A DNA stretch of 64,000 nt, taken from assembly GCA_021029095.1 (NCBI GenBank), contig JAJOHG010000001.1, positions 682,001 to 746,000 of the forward strand, in the 5' to 3' direction. The stretch is from Phellopilus nigrolimitatus. Lineage: Eukaryota; Basidiomycota; Agaricomycetes; Hymenochaetales; Hymenochaetaceae. The position numbers and the translations under genes were made by a program. This document shows, in pieces, positions 35,908 to 47,501 of this stretch (positions are counted from its first letter, which is position 1; every line of letters starts with the position of its first letter). The notes under the pieces are model-generated. The model had not been told where the DNA came from and did no database searches. It saw nothing but the letters and a program-made list of their open reading frames with translations.

Positions 35908-37571
35908 ATGGGGACTTGGAATTTTACCTTGAACGATACGAGTCCGGTTTTCCAATATAAACCATATTGTTAGCAATGCTTATTATCAGCACAGTCATTT
36001 CATGCTAACATGCTAGCTTCATGTAGCCGACGGGTTTGGCCTTTCGAATGGCTGGCAAGCGGGCTATAGCATCTCAGGCTTCAATACACAACCAGGTGAA
36101 TCTGGTCAAGGCAGCTCATTTCATTCCACGTCTTTCCCTGGCTCGAGTATATCCCTGTCATTTTTCGGTAGGCTCACCGTTCTGCTTCTGGTGAAGCCCG
36201 TGGCTCATATATTCCTCTTTGAGGCACTGGCGTCTCTTTGTCCGGACAGACAAACTGTACATATGAAATTATTCTCGACGGTTCTCAAAGAGCTATCAAC
36301 AGCCCTTCCTTAAACACGCTCTTCTCTGACTATGAATTGGACAATATAATGCACAACATCACGCTGATAGTGCAGCCTTCTGCGGACAACCAAGCTCTTA
36401 ATTTTACTGGAGCGCAGGTTACATCAGCCGTCTCAGGCTCGTGAGTCACTTAAATATCGGATACATCGTGCGTCAGCAGAAATTAAATTTCCACAGACAG
36501 CGCAATCCTTTTTCGACTCGAATTGACAATCAGAACACATCTGTCATATCATACGAGGGCAATTGGAAAAATGTCACAATTCCCAACATTCCTTTCATCT
36601 TTCACGAAACTCAGAACTCGGGAGCATCTACTTCTCTAAATTTCAGCGGGAGAGCCGTTGAGGTCAGAGGACAAAGCAATTTTAACTGGTGGACATACAC
36701 TGCGGTAAGAAACAGGAAATCTCAGGGAAGCGCTTTCTAAGATCCCTTTTCTTCTCGAACAGACACTGGACGGAACTGTGTATTACATGAATGCAAGCTC
36801 ATGGTGGATAGTTCCAGATGCTTTACTATTCTATCACGACGGCCTCGACGAAAGCGTCTCACATTCTCTCAAGCTCACAAACGTCGCCGATGATGGCATG
36901 TCTTTCGCGTTGAATTCCATTACGACGTATCAGTTCGAAGATATGTCTTCCGTTTCCTCGTCCTTGCCATCTCCGTGAGCATTTTACGTATTCGACTTTA
37001 TTCATGGTCAGTGTATTAATATCATGTCAGCAGCACAACTTCGGGATTACATCGCAAGTCCATTGCAGGCTTAGTTTCCGGCGTTGTAATCGGTGTGGTG
37101 GCCAGTGTAGTTTTCCTTGCAGCCGTTTTGTTTTGGTTCCGCCGGCAGAAGAAGCGCATATCTTCAGAGACAAGGGCACATCCGAATACGTCCTTGAGAC
37201 CTTATTCGTCCCGTGCGCTCGAAATGAGCGAAGGTCCAGAACGTGCATTGTCGCACGAACCAACCGTTCTTTTCAGGGATGGGCGCCCATTCTCACATCG
37301 TCGGATGGAAACGTCGTCTTCCCTTCGGCTTTTTGGAGAACATAAATGTCAACCTCTGTCAGAATCGCCAGGACAGGCCATTTCTGATTCTCCTCGGCCT
37401 TCAGAACGGGTGCATTCTGGACCCACGCACCTAGCACCAAACTTTACCGAGCCGACTGATACGGTTATTGTTGAGCGACTTGTAGACGCCGTGGCAGAAA
37501 GACTAGCGATGCGATTCGGAGCTACTGCCCTTGACACGCAGACCCGGCCTCCTAGTTACAGTCACGTTTAA
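35908..37571 (+). CDS. Single-pass membrane protein, tandem family member 1
   Basis: First of three tandem paralogues. The 61-nt first exon (35908-35968) encodes MGTWNFTLNDTSPVFQYKPY, and a phase-1 intron leads to DGFGLSNGWQAGYS at 36027. Two related beta-rich extracellular modules follow, each with a (S/F)LSFFG or LNFSGRAVEVRG strand and a NITL-type sequon strand; N-glycosylation sequons are frequent. A transmembrane helix (SGVVIGVVASVVFLAAVLFW) is followed by basic RRQKKR, so the tail is cytoplasmic. The tail ends VDAVAERLAMRFG...RPPSYSHV, with a PPSY motif. There is no N-terminal signal peptide. One intron uses a GAG acceptor. This lineage-specific family resembles others I associate with Agaricomycetes; its function is unknown. 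Ligand binding by a galactose-binding-like fold is a guess. Confidence 0.8.
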
Positions 37572-38083
37572 AGTATCGGTGGCTTGGTATCTGTTGTGTA
37601 TTTTTTCCATTGCTGTTTCCCGGTTCCTCGGATACCCTCGGTCTTTCGTCTTTTCATTAAGTAGAATCATTTGTTATGGTATGCAAGTGTAAATCGTCTA
37701 AACTTGCTGCTTTCAGATTTTGCACAGCTTGAGCACAGCAATGGCTGGTTGCTCGCGTGTCTGTCGATCATTGATCATTGTTTGCTTCTCTGACGCGGGG
37801 CACGGTGGCGCTCTCGGCCGAAGCTCCCATCAGACCGTCTCGTCTTTTCCTCCGACTTCCCTGAAAAGCATCAGCAGATAATCATATAGTTCATTCGGAG
37901 ATCGGTCGAAATATGTCAAGGGACCTAGCTCCATCCTCGTTAACCCCAAATGGAAGACTGTTTAGCCATCATTCCCATCACCTCTCAACGGACTCTTTTC
38001 GACAATCTGTTGAAGACTGATGCTCGAACCATACTTTTAATGTTGTATTCCATGCGTACCCCCTCTTTTTGTCAAGGACCGCC
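37572..38083. other. Intergenic between membrane-protein genes 1 and 2
   Basis: About 510 bp. No coding frame of note; presumably terminator of gene 1 and promoter of gene 2. Confidence 0.45.
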
Positions 38084-39894
38084 ATGGCCATCGCACAAGG
38101 GTCATGGAACTTCACCCTGCCTGATACTAGCTCAGTCTTTCAATATTCTCCATACTGTAAGTTGTTTCCCCTCGCCGTCTACAGCCCTCCAAAGCGTCTT
38201 TATCCTTCTCTGCAGCCGATGGTTTCGGTCTTACCAATGGCTGGCAACAAGGATATACCAACTCGGAATTTCTTACGAGTCCCGGTGAAGCTGGTGTCGG
38301 AAGTCCGTTCCACATAACCTCTCATCCCAATGCCAGTATATCGCTTTCGTTCTTTGGTGAATTGCTCTCACCTGGCGTGCTTCTGTCTTTTTACTATTGA
38401 AAAACTTACGTTTGGGAATTAGGAACTGGAGTGACGTTGCTCGGCGAGGCGAACTGTTCCTACAAAGTTGTCCTTGATGGCTCTGAGCGAGTCTTCAACG
38501 ACCAACCCACCATATCTCTCTTCAGCGAGTTCGGCTTGGCCAACGTGACTCACAATATAACGTTGACCGCACAGCCGTCTGCGAATAACCAGACCCTCTC
38601 TTTCTCCGCGGCGCAACTCATGTCATCCGCCGCAGACTCGTGAGTAAATTAGCTCACCTGTCGAACCGCGCTGAACTCATCAGACAAAACAGTCTTACCC
38701 CTGTCCGAATCGATAACCAGAACACCTCGCTTATTGTGTATAATGGCAATTGGACGACTCGAAGCGATAGTCAGGTTCCGAACAGCCAGAACCCATCCCC
38801 TTTCTTCGAGACAGATGATTTCGGTGCATCTGCCTCATTTAACTTCACGGGACGAGCCGTTGAGGTCAGGGGAGTAAAGAACTATGGCTGGTGGACTTAT
38901 TCTGTAGTAAGTTTCTGAATTCAACGGTCACCCATAACTCGCGAATGTGGCTGAGAGACGAATAGACTTTAGATGGGAATGCATTCTCTAATCTGAATGC
39001 TAGCTCATGGTGGATTGTTCCGGATGCTTTGTTATTCTACCAGGATGGCCTCGACGAAAACGCCACACATTATCTAAGAATCACGAATTCTGCCAACCAG
39101 AAATTCGCATTGAGTTCGATAACCGTGCATCAGTCTAGCGACGCAACATCGTCTTCTACTACTCCGAGCACGTCGCCTTCGTGAGTTTTTGAATATTCAG
39201 GCTGCAAGTTTCGGTTCACTAATACGAACCTAGCACCATACCAGAGCGTGGTCACAGGCCCGCAGCAGGCCTCATTGCCGGCGTTACGATCGGCGTTGTA
39301 GTCGGCGTTGTACTTGCTATTCTGGCAGTCTTTTGGTGCTGCCGTCGAAGAAAGCGCATTTCGTTAGAAAACTCAGAAAAGGATGCCCGACCCAATAAAT
39401 TGCTCATACCTTCCTTGAGCTACTCCCCTAGTGTGGGAGAGGCTACCACTAGGGTTTCATCTTCATGTCCATACAGCAGTGGACCACATTCGCCCACTCT
39501 CATGTCCAGTCCGTCCCAGAGGCAGAATCGAGCACGGCTTCACTTGATGTTTGGTGACAGCTTATTCGCCGACTCTACTGCAAGATCGCAAGATACAGCG
39601 CCGACGTCGAGTCCTACTGCGCCTTCGGAGTACGTACCGATTTATAATTTTGGGAGCAGTGCGCTTGTGCCTGCCCGGGAAAACAGGCCACCGTCCTTTG
39701 GAGACCAAAAAAATCGACCTCTGCCGGATCCTCCACGACGAGTTGCTGTCCCCCAATCGATATCAGAAGAAATTTCTGAGGAAACGACAGATCCGGCCGT
39801 TCTCGGACGGTTTGTGGACGTGGTAACGGAGAGACTCGCACATCGTCTTGGAACTACTGTAGATACTCCGCCTCCACATTACAGTCACTTTTGA
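38084..39894 (+). CDS. Single-pass membrane protein, tandem family member 2
   Basis: Second paralogue, with the same gene plan as member 1. The first exon (38084-38156) encodes MAIAQGSWNFTLPDTSSVF and ends in the same phase-1 intron before DGFGLTNGWQQGYTN. The ectodomain has sequons in NFT, NCS, NVT, NIT, NWT and NAT contexts and the shared strands ASISLSFFGTGV and FNFTGRAVEVRG. The transmembrane helix lies in GLIAGVTIGVVVGVVLAILA, followed by CCRRRKR. The cytosolic tail is Ser/Pro-rich, contains LFADSTARSQD, and ends VDVVTERLAHRLG...PPPHYSHF, with a PPHY motif. No signal peptide is visible. The intact frame and conserved intron positions indicate that this copy is functional. Its closest relative in the window is member 1. 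Confidence 0.82.
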
Positions 39895-40321
39895 CCGCTG
39901 CTGTCGCCTATATACTTATGCAGGTCGGGCTGCACACGACTATTTTCCTTTTTTTGTTTTACTAGTACTGTACGTGTTTAGCCATACTCTTGTGACTCGT
40001 AGGTATGCGTATTTGCGAATGTTATGTCTAATTAGACGCTTGTTCAAAGAAGGAGTCGTAAAACCGAAGCGTTTCGACTTACTTAAGCTCCAGAAAGTTC
40101 GTTCCCGGGACCAGATGCACATCAAGCCAAGGTACGGCGTAGAACCTAAGGGGCTAGCTGCAAGAATTTGATGAGCACTAGAAGTCAAGGGAAAGAACCA
40201 CGCGGCTGGTGTAGGCGAGTCGGGTTGTTCCTAGCAAAACATCAATGTCAACGAGCTCTTCCCTTATCGCCTCGACTCCGCTTGGTCTTCAACAAGTATC
40301 TATCCCGGCCACCTCTTCACT
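39895..40321. other. Intergenic between membrane-protein genes 2 and 3
   Basis: About 430 bp without a credible gene. Short frames only. Confidence 0.45.
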
Positions 40322-42172
40322 ATGGCTGGCCCAGTGCAGTGGAATTTTTCAATCGATGATACCAGTCCTATGTTCTCCTACGTCCCATACGGTACGCATC
40401 GACCGTCCTTAAAATTCTTAAGAGTTCATTTTCACGAACGCTAACGGGTTCGCAATTTATTGTTTGTAGCCGATACAGGCATAGGGAACGGACTCCTAGA
40501 AGGTTGGCAGACCTGGTACTCAGGGTCGAACTATCTCAAGACCCTCGGAGAGTCGCCCATAGGGGACTCATTTCATTTGACGTCTTTGTCTGGAGCTAGC
40601 GTGTCGTTGTCTTTTTATGGTGCGCTCAGTGCGACTTCACTCTCGATACAACAACTTCATACCATTGCATTTCAGGCACTGGCGTTGCGCTCTACGGCTC
40701 GGCGAATTGCTCTTACGATGCAACATTTGATGGTACTATGGCCTCCAACGCAACCCTTGTTCAAGGAGTTTTTTTCTCGACATCCAATGCTACAGCGGGC
40801 TTCCATAACGTCACGCTCACCGCAAAACCCGACGATGACAATCAGATTCTCCAATTCGATCGAGCAATTGTATACTCAGTGGCGAACAGCACGTATGTTG
40901 TCTTCACTGCCCTCGTACGACTGCCCCAGCTGATGGACATATGGCTTAAGCGCGACATCTCCAGTTGATTTAACCATTAGCAACCAGAATACGAGCACAA
41001 TCAGCTACACTGGTGAATGGACCCCTGACAGAAGGGTCTCCGGGATTCCTTCGTTAGGAAGCGAAGCACCCTTTCACTCCACATCTTCTTTTGGTGCCTC
41101 TGCTGCTCTCAATTTTACTGGAAGAACTGTGGCGCTTTATGGATCTTCGACGAACGGTCACGGACAATATCTTATCGTATGTTTTATTATTATTATCAGA
41201 TGTCGTTTTTCGAGTTTGAATCAATACGGCTTGAACTTCAGACTTTGGACGGTCAAGAGCACTTTTTCAACGGAACATCAGAATGGCTCGTAGGAGACAT
41301 GCTGATGTTCTATCAAGACGGACTTGATGAAAATGCGACTCATTTACTTAATGTTACGAACTTCAGCAACGATGAGGGATTGTCACTCAATTCTGTACAA
41401 ATCAAGCAATTTGCGAGTGCACTTAATACTCCATCCTCGGTGTAAGTGAAGCTTGGATTCCGAAATGATCAAAGACTGACGATGTTTATCTATCAGTCAC
41501 AAGCGTTCCATTGTAGGGATGATTGTTGGTCCCGTCGTGGCGTTCGTCACGATTCTTAGTCTTGTCTGTCTTTACTTTTGGGCGAAACACCGAGCCAGGC
41601 ACGCCCCGAAGGACACAGACCAGCACTCGGTGTTTTCCCCGTCGATTTTACTCCTTCGCAAATTCCGCCAAAAGGACGACCCGCTTACCCCATATGTCGT
41701 AAAACTTGACCAGACTCACTCGAACACGTTTGAGTCTGTCGTATCGTCAGACCCAAAGACTTACTTCCTTAACTCGCGCGGAAATCGAGGCATAGGCAAT
41801 GAAAAGGCGCGCCCTCAACCCGTTCCAAGCTCTCTCAATGATCATGGGATTAATGCATATCCGACGATCGAACGGCGACCTCCTCGTTCTATACCAGCGA
41901 CTTACTTACCGAGCGAGCCTATATGCTCCGATTACGCGGGATCACCTGTTGACACGATTACGCCGTCTTACCCTCCCCGCACATACGCTCCACCTGTGCC
42001 AACCGCAGAGAACATGACCTCGTCCGCTCAATCGGCACATAGTTCTGCATTTATTGATAGAATAATGGAGCTGGTCGTCCAGAGGATTGATACACAGCGT
42101 TTTGTGGCAGACGCAGGGAGTGCGCGAAACGATTCTGTGTCCCATTTGCCTCCATACCCTGAAGACGTTTGA
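40322..42172 (+). CDS. Single-pass membrane protein, tandem family member 3
   Basis: Third and most diverged paralogue. Exon 1 (40322-40391) encodes MAGPVQWNFSIDDTSPMF and again ends phase 1, before the segment GNGLLEGWQTWYSG. Then come SFHLTSLSGASVSLSFYG, GTGVALYGSANCSYD, and a second module with FNGTSEWLVGDMLMFYQDGLDENATH. The helix is VGMIVGPVVAFVTILSLVCL followed by a short basic segment (KHRARHAPKD). The long cytosolic tail ends DRIMELVVQRI...SHLPPYPEDV; here the terminal motif is LPPY rather than PPxY and lies five residues from the end. No signal peptide. Its divergence from members 1 and 2 suggests that the 1/2 duplication is the more recent one. Confidence 0.8.
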
Positions 42173-42489
42173 ACGCGTTGTTTTCTTACCATTCTTTTTT
42201 ATACCTTCTGTTGTACTATTCAACTTTTTGTTTTGACGTTGCAGTCTTGTACTTTTGGTGTTAATTGTTGTCCTTACTATTTTTTAGGAATAAATATCAC
42301 TCACTTTGAAGTGGCTTTCATCCACATCGATACCCGTGAGAATTGACTTCCTTACTTGTATGTAGAGTTCGTGAACAAGGCCGAGAAATACCTTGCCAGT
42401 CCCAAACCATTGACAGTCTCGAGCTCGAGTTCATACGACATACTACACCAATTCTCATCGGGTCTTCTACATATCTCAAGGACGGGGGA
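42173..42489. other. Intergenic upstream of FCP1
   Basis: About 320 bp. The open frame that continues into FCP1 from 42343 has no upstream ATG context that looks better than 42490. Otherwise nothing. Confidence 0.45.
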
Positions 42490-45400
42490 ATGTCTTCTGA
42501 AACAGAGATATTCTTCCTCGACACACTTCCTTTCCCCTTCACCGTGCGTTCGCTTGCTGTCCGTGCAGGCGAGCCGGTCACGCCCGGCCTGAGGCTGCTC
42601 AACTATGCGTTCATGCACAGACCCGCAGGTGGTGCTTCCCCGCCCGAGATGCGCTTCGGCTCATGGGATGCGACATTTGAAGGTGAACTCAAGACATGGA
42701 ACGTCAAGGTCGGCGACACGGTCACGCGTGAGCGCGCGAAGGGCCGCCCGGCTTTGCGCATTGTCGAGCCTTGCAAGCATGGTGTACAGTTTAATGGCAT
42801 GTGCGCGCTATGTGGTATCGACATGGACAGGTGCGTTCTGTTTCTCTTTGGTTTTGTGTTCGGGTGTTGCTGACGGCTGTGGCTCAGCTTCGATTACACG
42901 GGCAGAGCAGAGTCATCACGCGCGACGATCCAAATGACGCACTCAGCGTCGGGGCCAACCGTCTCTCTAGAAGAGGCCCAGCGGCTCGAACGGGAGACGG
43001 CTGAGCACTTGCTAAAAGCACGCAGACTCTCGTTGATTGTCGACCTCGATCAGACAATTGTCCATGCGACAGTTGACCCGACAGTCGGGGACTGGATCGC
43101 AGAGGGCGCAGCTTGGGAGGACCGGAATGCTCGCAGAGAGGCAAAGAGAAGGATTACTGAGGAAGAGACTAAGGAGGGTGGCAGTGACGATAGTGACGAT
43201 AGTGACGATGATGAGGACGAAGAGGAAGAAGTGAATCCTAACTGGGAGGCCTTGAAGGATGTCAAGAAATTTCGGCTCCCTCCTGACACTTTTGGTGCAC
43301 CTCGGTCTCGTTGGAAGGATAAGTCGAGAGAAAGGGGCATACAAAATGATGGATGTTTGTATTATGTCAAACCTCGGTGAGTACATTCACAAATTTTCTC
43401 ATTGAAGATGACCCATGTCTCTGTGTTTAGTCCTGGGTGGCAAGAGTTCCTGTCTTCTGTAGCAACAAAATACGAGATGCACGTTTATACGATGGGAACA
43501 CGAGCATATGCCGAGGAGGTTTGCGCAGCAATTGATCCAGATGGACATTTATTCGGTGGAAGGATTTTGAGTCGAGATGAAAGCGGAAGTGAGCCTAGAA
43601 TTTTATTGAAAATAATGTCTCTGTCCTGATGACTCTTCTCTTGTCTTATAAAAAGGTCTGACACAGAAAAGTCTGCGACGGCTATTTCCTTGCGACACAT
43701 CGATGGTCGTGATTATTGACGACCGTGCGGATGTCTGGGAGTGGTCACCAAACTTAATAAAGGTCATTCCATGTGAGTGTGCTCGACCTTTACTTGTCCG
43801 GCTTAGTGCTGAACCGAAACCAGACGATTTCTTCATCGGAATAGGAGACATAAATTCCACCTTCCTGCCGAAAGTAGATGATACTATGGTTGCCTCGACC
43901 GTCACCGAAAATTCTTCAACTCGAACAACGTCGTCTCACGAGTCCGAATCTCCCAAACCAACGCCTCCGATTCCAGTACCATCATCGTCATCACCTCCTG
44001 TATCATCGCCTTCGGAAACAGAATCTGCGGAAATCGCCCTCGACCCGACGGATGCGCCGCAGTCGGCGGGAAAGAAAGACATGATTACGCAGAACACGCT
44101 TGCACTCGAAGCTCAAGTGGAAGAGCGGCCATTGGCAAAAATGCAGGAGCAGCTAGAAAGTGATGACGAAGCTGATAATTCCGGGAATAACACGTCTCCC
44201 GAGCCTAAGAATGATGGGTTGCAGAACGAGGTAGCGATTGTTCAGGGTGACCTCGCAAAAGCCAAGCATCACAGGAAGGCACTCCTGAAGAATGACGATG
44301 CAGAGCTTGTTCGAGTTGGTCAGGTGCAAATTTTAGCTTTTCTTTTTGTTGTGTGTACTAATTTGTTATAGCTGCTTGACGAGGTACATAGGCGGTTCTT
44401 CGCCGCTTACGATAACCGATTACCAGAGAATAACACTGGTAAAAGGAGAAAATCTGTCGCTCAGCGAGAAGTACCTTATGACGTTAAGGTGAGCTTCCAT
44501 GCACTGTCCATTCATACCGGAAGCAATAAACGACGATGCCTTGTTCGCAAAAGTTCATAATCCCGAGCATACGAAAGGAGACGTTCAAAGACCTCCATAT
44601 CTTATTTTCTGGTATGATCCCTACAAACATGAGAGTGGATCATGAAACGACGGAAATATGGAGAATGGCACGTGCATTTGGCGCTACGTGCCATAAAGAC
44701 CTCTCGAAAGAAGTCACCCACGTGGTTGCTTCGAAGGTGCGTGGGTCTCCATGTTCGGCAGGAGCAGATGGGATGGATCTGAAAGGAGCCATCATTTTAG
44801 CGCGGGACACAGAAAGTCGAAAAGGCGCGAACAATGAACGGCATTTTCATCGTCTGGTTGCAGTGGTTCTCCGACTCAGTAGCGCGATGGAAGCGCCAAG
44901 ATGAACGCCGGTATTTACTTGACGATACGCACGTCGTCTCGCCGCACGTGGACGTCGCGTCGTCAAGCCCCCTCTCCGACCCGAATGCCATTTCAACCGA
45001 CACTGACCCAGAAGCTCTCGTTGGCGATGGTGAAGACGAAGAGCCGCCCGAGGATTTGCTTGTTGTAATGCCTGACAGTGAGTCGCTGGCGACCTCTATA
45101 GGTGGTTCAGTGGAAGTCAATGATCTCGACGCGGAGGCTGTACTGGACCTCGGTGATGTCGATTGGCAGGTCATGGACGACGAGGTTGACGCGGCAATGA
45201 TGGAGAGTGACAGCGAATTCGGGGACGATGATGATGTGCGGAGCGTGGGGAGCGCCAGCATGCGAAGTAGCAACGCGTCAGACGATGAGTCGGTAGTCGA
45301 CGAGGCCATCGGCGATGTCCCGAGGTAGGTGTTAAATTCCAGCTCATAATGAAGATATAAAAGTTCTGACCCAGCCTAACCTTGTCCATAACCGCAGTTT

Positions 45401-45737
45401 GCCTCAGACGCCGCGGCGCAAACGAAAGCGGCTACGGAGCGTGACGCCTTCGGACCATGGCAAGGTGCTCGACGCTCTGCGGTCACCATTGGCAAAGCGG
45501 AAGAAAGTGGCGGCGGACAGGACGGGAATGTCGCGTTTAAAGGAAACTGTCTCCGTGCGCGACCTGGAAACAACGAACGATGATGGTTCAGCTGAAATGA
45601 ATTCGAGCAACCCGGGTACGCCTGTGCAGGAAAACGGCAGCAATGGGAGCATCGAAGAGGAAGAGGACGGGAGCGATGAGGGAGAGGAAATTGACGATGA
45701 TTTCTTGGCAAGAGAATTGGAGGAGGAGCTTGGATGA
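42490..45737 (+). CDS. FCP1: RNA polymerase II CTD phosphatase Fcp1
   Basis: HAD-family phosphatase that dephosphorylates Ser2 of the polymerase II C-terminal domain, recycling the enzyme; nuclear. Start MSSETEIFFLDTLPFPFTV at 42490. Then a biotinyl-like N-terminal fold (WNVKVGDTVTRE), the CKHGVQFNGMCALCG cysteine segment, and the catalytic FCPH domain with LSLIVDLDQTIVHAT (DxDxT motif), NDGCLYYVKPRPGWQEFL, HVYTMGTRAYAEEV and VVIIDDRADVW. An acidic run (DDSDDSDDDEDEEEEV) is inserted between the catalytic motif and the rest of the domain. The BRCT domain follows at about 44560-44910: HILFSGMIPTN, VTHVVASK, FIVWLQWFSDSVARWKR. A long acidic tail ends EELEEELG. About eight exons; intact. Confidence 0.94.
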
Positions 45738-45881
45738 GCGGTAATATTTTCCCTCTCTTTTTCTCCTTTCTTTCCCTTTATCATCCATCTTACTTCAATT
45801 TCAACTAGGAAATGCAATAAGTTATTGACTATACTTTCTGTATTCGAAGGGATAGCTACAGAGCCGTAATCTAATTGTGTA
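45738..45881 (+). repeat. FCP1 3' flank, counterpart of the 4381-4467 repeat
   Basis: Sequence directly after the FCP1 stop codon that recurs, with gaps and mismatches, at 4381-4467. Because it abuts FCP1, this is probably the source copy. Confidence 0.5.
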
Positions 45882-46031
45882 TGTATTTGTAGAAATATTG
45901 TTTTACTTTTGCCGGAGCAAAGTTTGGTTCCGTAAGCGAGCGCTGATACGTACGCCTCATCCGGTGGCTGTGACGAGGTCTCATCGTCACTGTGAGTACT
46001 TATATCTAGCCACCATCACTACTTATTTCCC

Positions 46032-46902
46032 ATGCGTATCCACATGCCGAAGTTGCATCACGAAGACAAGGCCACACATCCAGAATCCTCAGACTCAGGC
46101 TATCAGCCGATTTACCTTATGCCTCCACCGCCAGCTGCCTGGCCTGCACCAAAACTACGGCTGGAAGCCACGGACCTGAAGCATCCCGGCGCGGTCTTGT
46201 TCTTCAAGCATGTCAACCCGGCATGATGACTTAGGGCAAGCGGTGGAATCCGTGCTTAAGACGCTTTACACGCTTCAGACGTGCACCCAGCAGTACGTCC
46301 AGTCAATCTGCCTGGTGTCGGTACCTTTGTTTATGTCAAATAAACTCTGTGCAATGCACGACCGCCAGTGTCCGGTCGGTGACGTTGTATCTGGAGAATA
46401 TGGACGGCGTCGCGTATACCAAAGGCAGCGAGCTCGACGACGATCATAAGGAGATACATCTAAGTATGCAGCACATCGAAAACAGCAAGCAGCGGGCAAA
46501 AGACGAGACGCTGGGAGTAATCGTGCACGAGATGGTGCATTGTTTTCAGTACAATGCGAAGGGGTCATGTCCAGGCGGCCTTATTGAAGGTATCGCTGGT
46601 ACGGTCTTCCCGTCCCTTCTGTAATTTCTGAAGTATGTCTCAATCTCCAAGCAGATTACGTGCGTCTGAAGGCCGGGTTCTCTCCCCCGCATTGGAAAAG
46701 GGGCGGAAGCCGGTGGGACGAAGGATACCAGACGACAGGCTACTTTCTTGAGTGGATAGAAAACACATTCGGTCAGGATTTTGTACGAAGGTTGAATGGC
46801 TCCATGCGGGATAAGAAATACAACGAAGGTATATTCAAGGAATTCACCGGTAAGGCAGTCGACGAGTTGTGGAAGATGTACAAGACTTTTTTGCAGCAGT
46901 AA
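46032..46902 (+). pseudogene. PBSP-family metallopeptidase-like gene with a one-base frameshift
   Basis: Plant-basic-secretory-protein family (Pfam BSP type) with a zinc-binding HEMVH motif in LGVIVHEMVHCFQYNAKG, then GGLIEGIAD and, after an intron, YVRLKAGFSPPHW and GYQTTGYFLEWIENTFG. Start MRIHMPKLHHEDKATHP at 46032; no signal peptide is evident. Introns: about 46295-46368 (gtacgt...cag, joining QTCTQH to VRSVTLYLENMDG) and about 46598-46655. In exon 1 the family sequence KHVNPA runs straight into a TGA at 46224-46226, while DDLGQAVESVL continues in the +1 frame. Removing one base at 46224 would restore the expected order, and no intron explains it. It is either a recent pseudogene, a sequencing error or, less likely, recoding. 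Everything downstream is well conserved. Confidence 0.75.
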
Positions 46903-47501
46903 CATACCATATAATATCTATTTTATTTCCTGTAGTTAACTGTAATCGGCTAGAAATTACATAAGAACCGGGCCGAAGCTCCTGCTGCAAATTCTCCCAG
47001 GGTGACCTTCAACTGTTTCAGGTGCATCGGCTTGGCGCGGCGGAGCTGTTGTCGCGTGACGGCTGCTCCGGCTGATGGGAAACAACACTCCGGATTTGTC
47101 CTCTTGCCGAAGAGGGTAATGGAAAGCGTCCGAGGCAGCCGTTTGGCTCGACCATATTTGGAAGTCGTTCCGAAAGGCAAGGAACAAAGAACTGAATTGC
47201 TGAACTCTGTGCACCGTGGCGGAGACTGGTACATGAAAGGAGACATGGATGGGCCGCTCAACGCTCGTACGTGGGTAGAACGGGCCCAAAACGAAACAAC
47301 TTCTACTGCGAGCAGCACTGTGCTTCGCCGAGAAACCGGGCCGCAAGTGCAGCCAGATCAAACACGTGATTCCAGAAGAGGTTATAAGATACGGAGAGGG
47401 GCCGAGGGGCAGCCGCGAGCCAGAGATATCACCCGCGTCGCGAGCCGCCAGCCGCCAGCCGTTCCAGCTATCGGAAATTCCAACTAATTCCCGTAAGAAT
47501 A
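46903..47501. other. Intergenic upstream of the Zn2Cys6 gene
   Basis: About 600 bp. A 161-codon plus-strand frame covers much of it but starts without an ATG, lacks any domain and stops just before the next gene. I regard it as promoter and leader. Confidence 0.45.

Noticed and set aside
35514..35960. 148-codon plus-strand ORF between SKI2 and membrane gene 1
   Set aside because: Overlaps the first exon of the membrane gene in another frame and has no features.
47002..47487. 161-codon ORF upstream of the Zn2Cys6 gene
   Set aside because: Starts at GTG, lacks domains, and lies in the expected promoter/leader.
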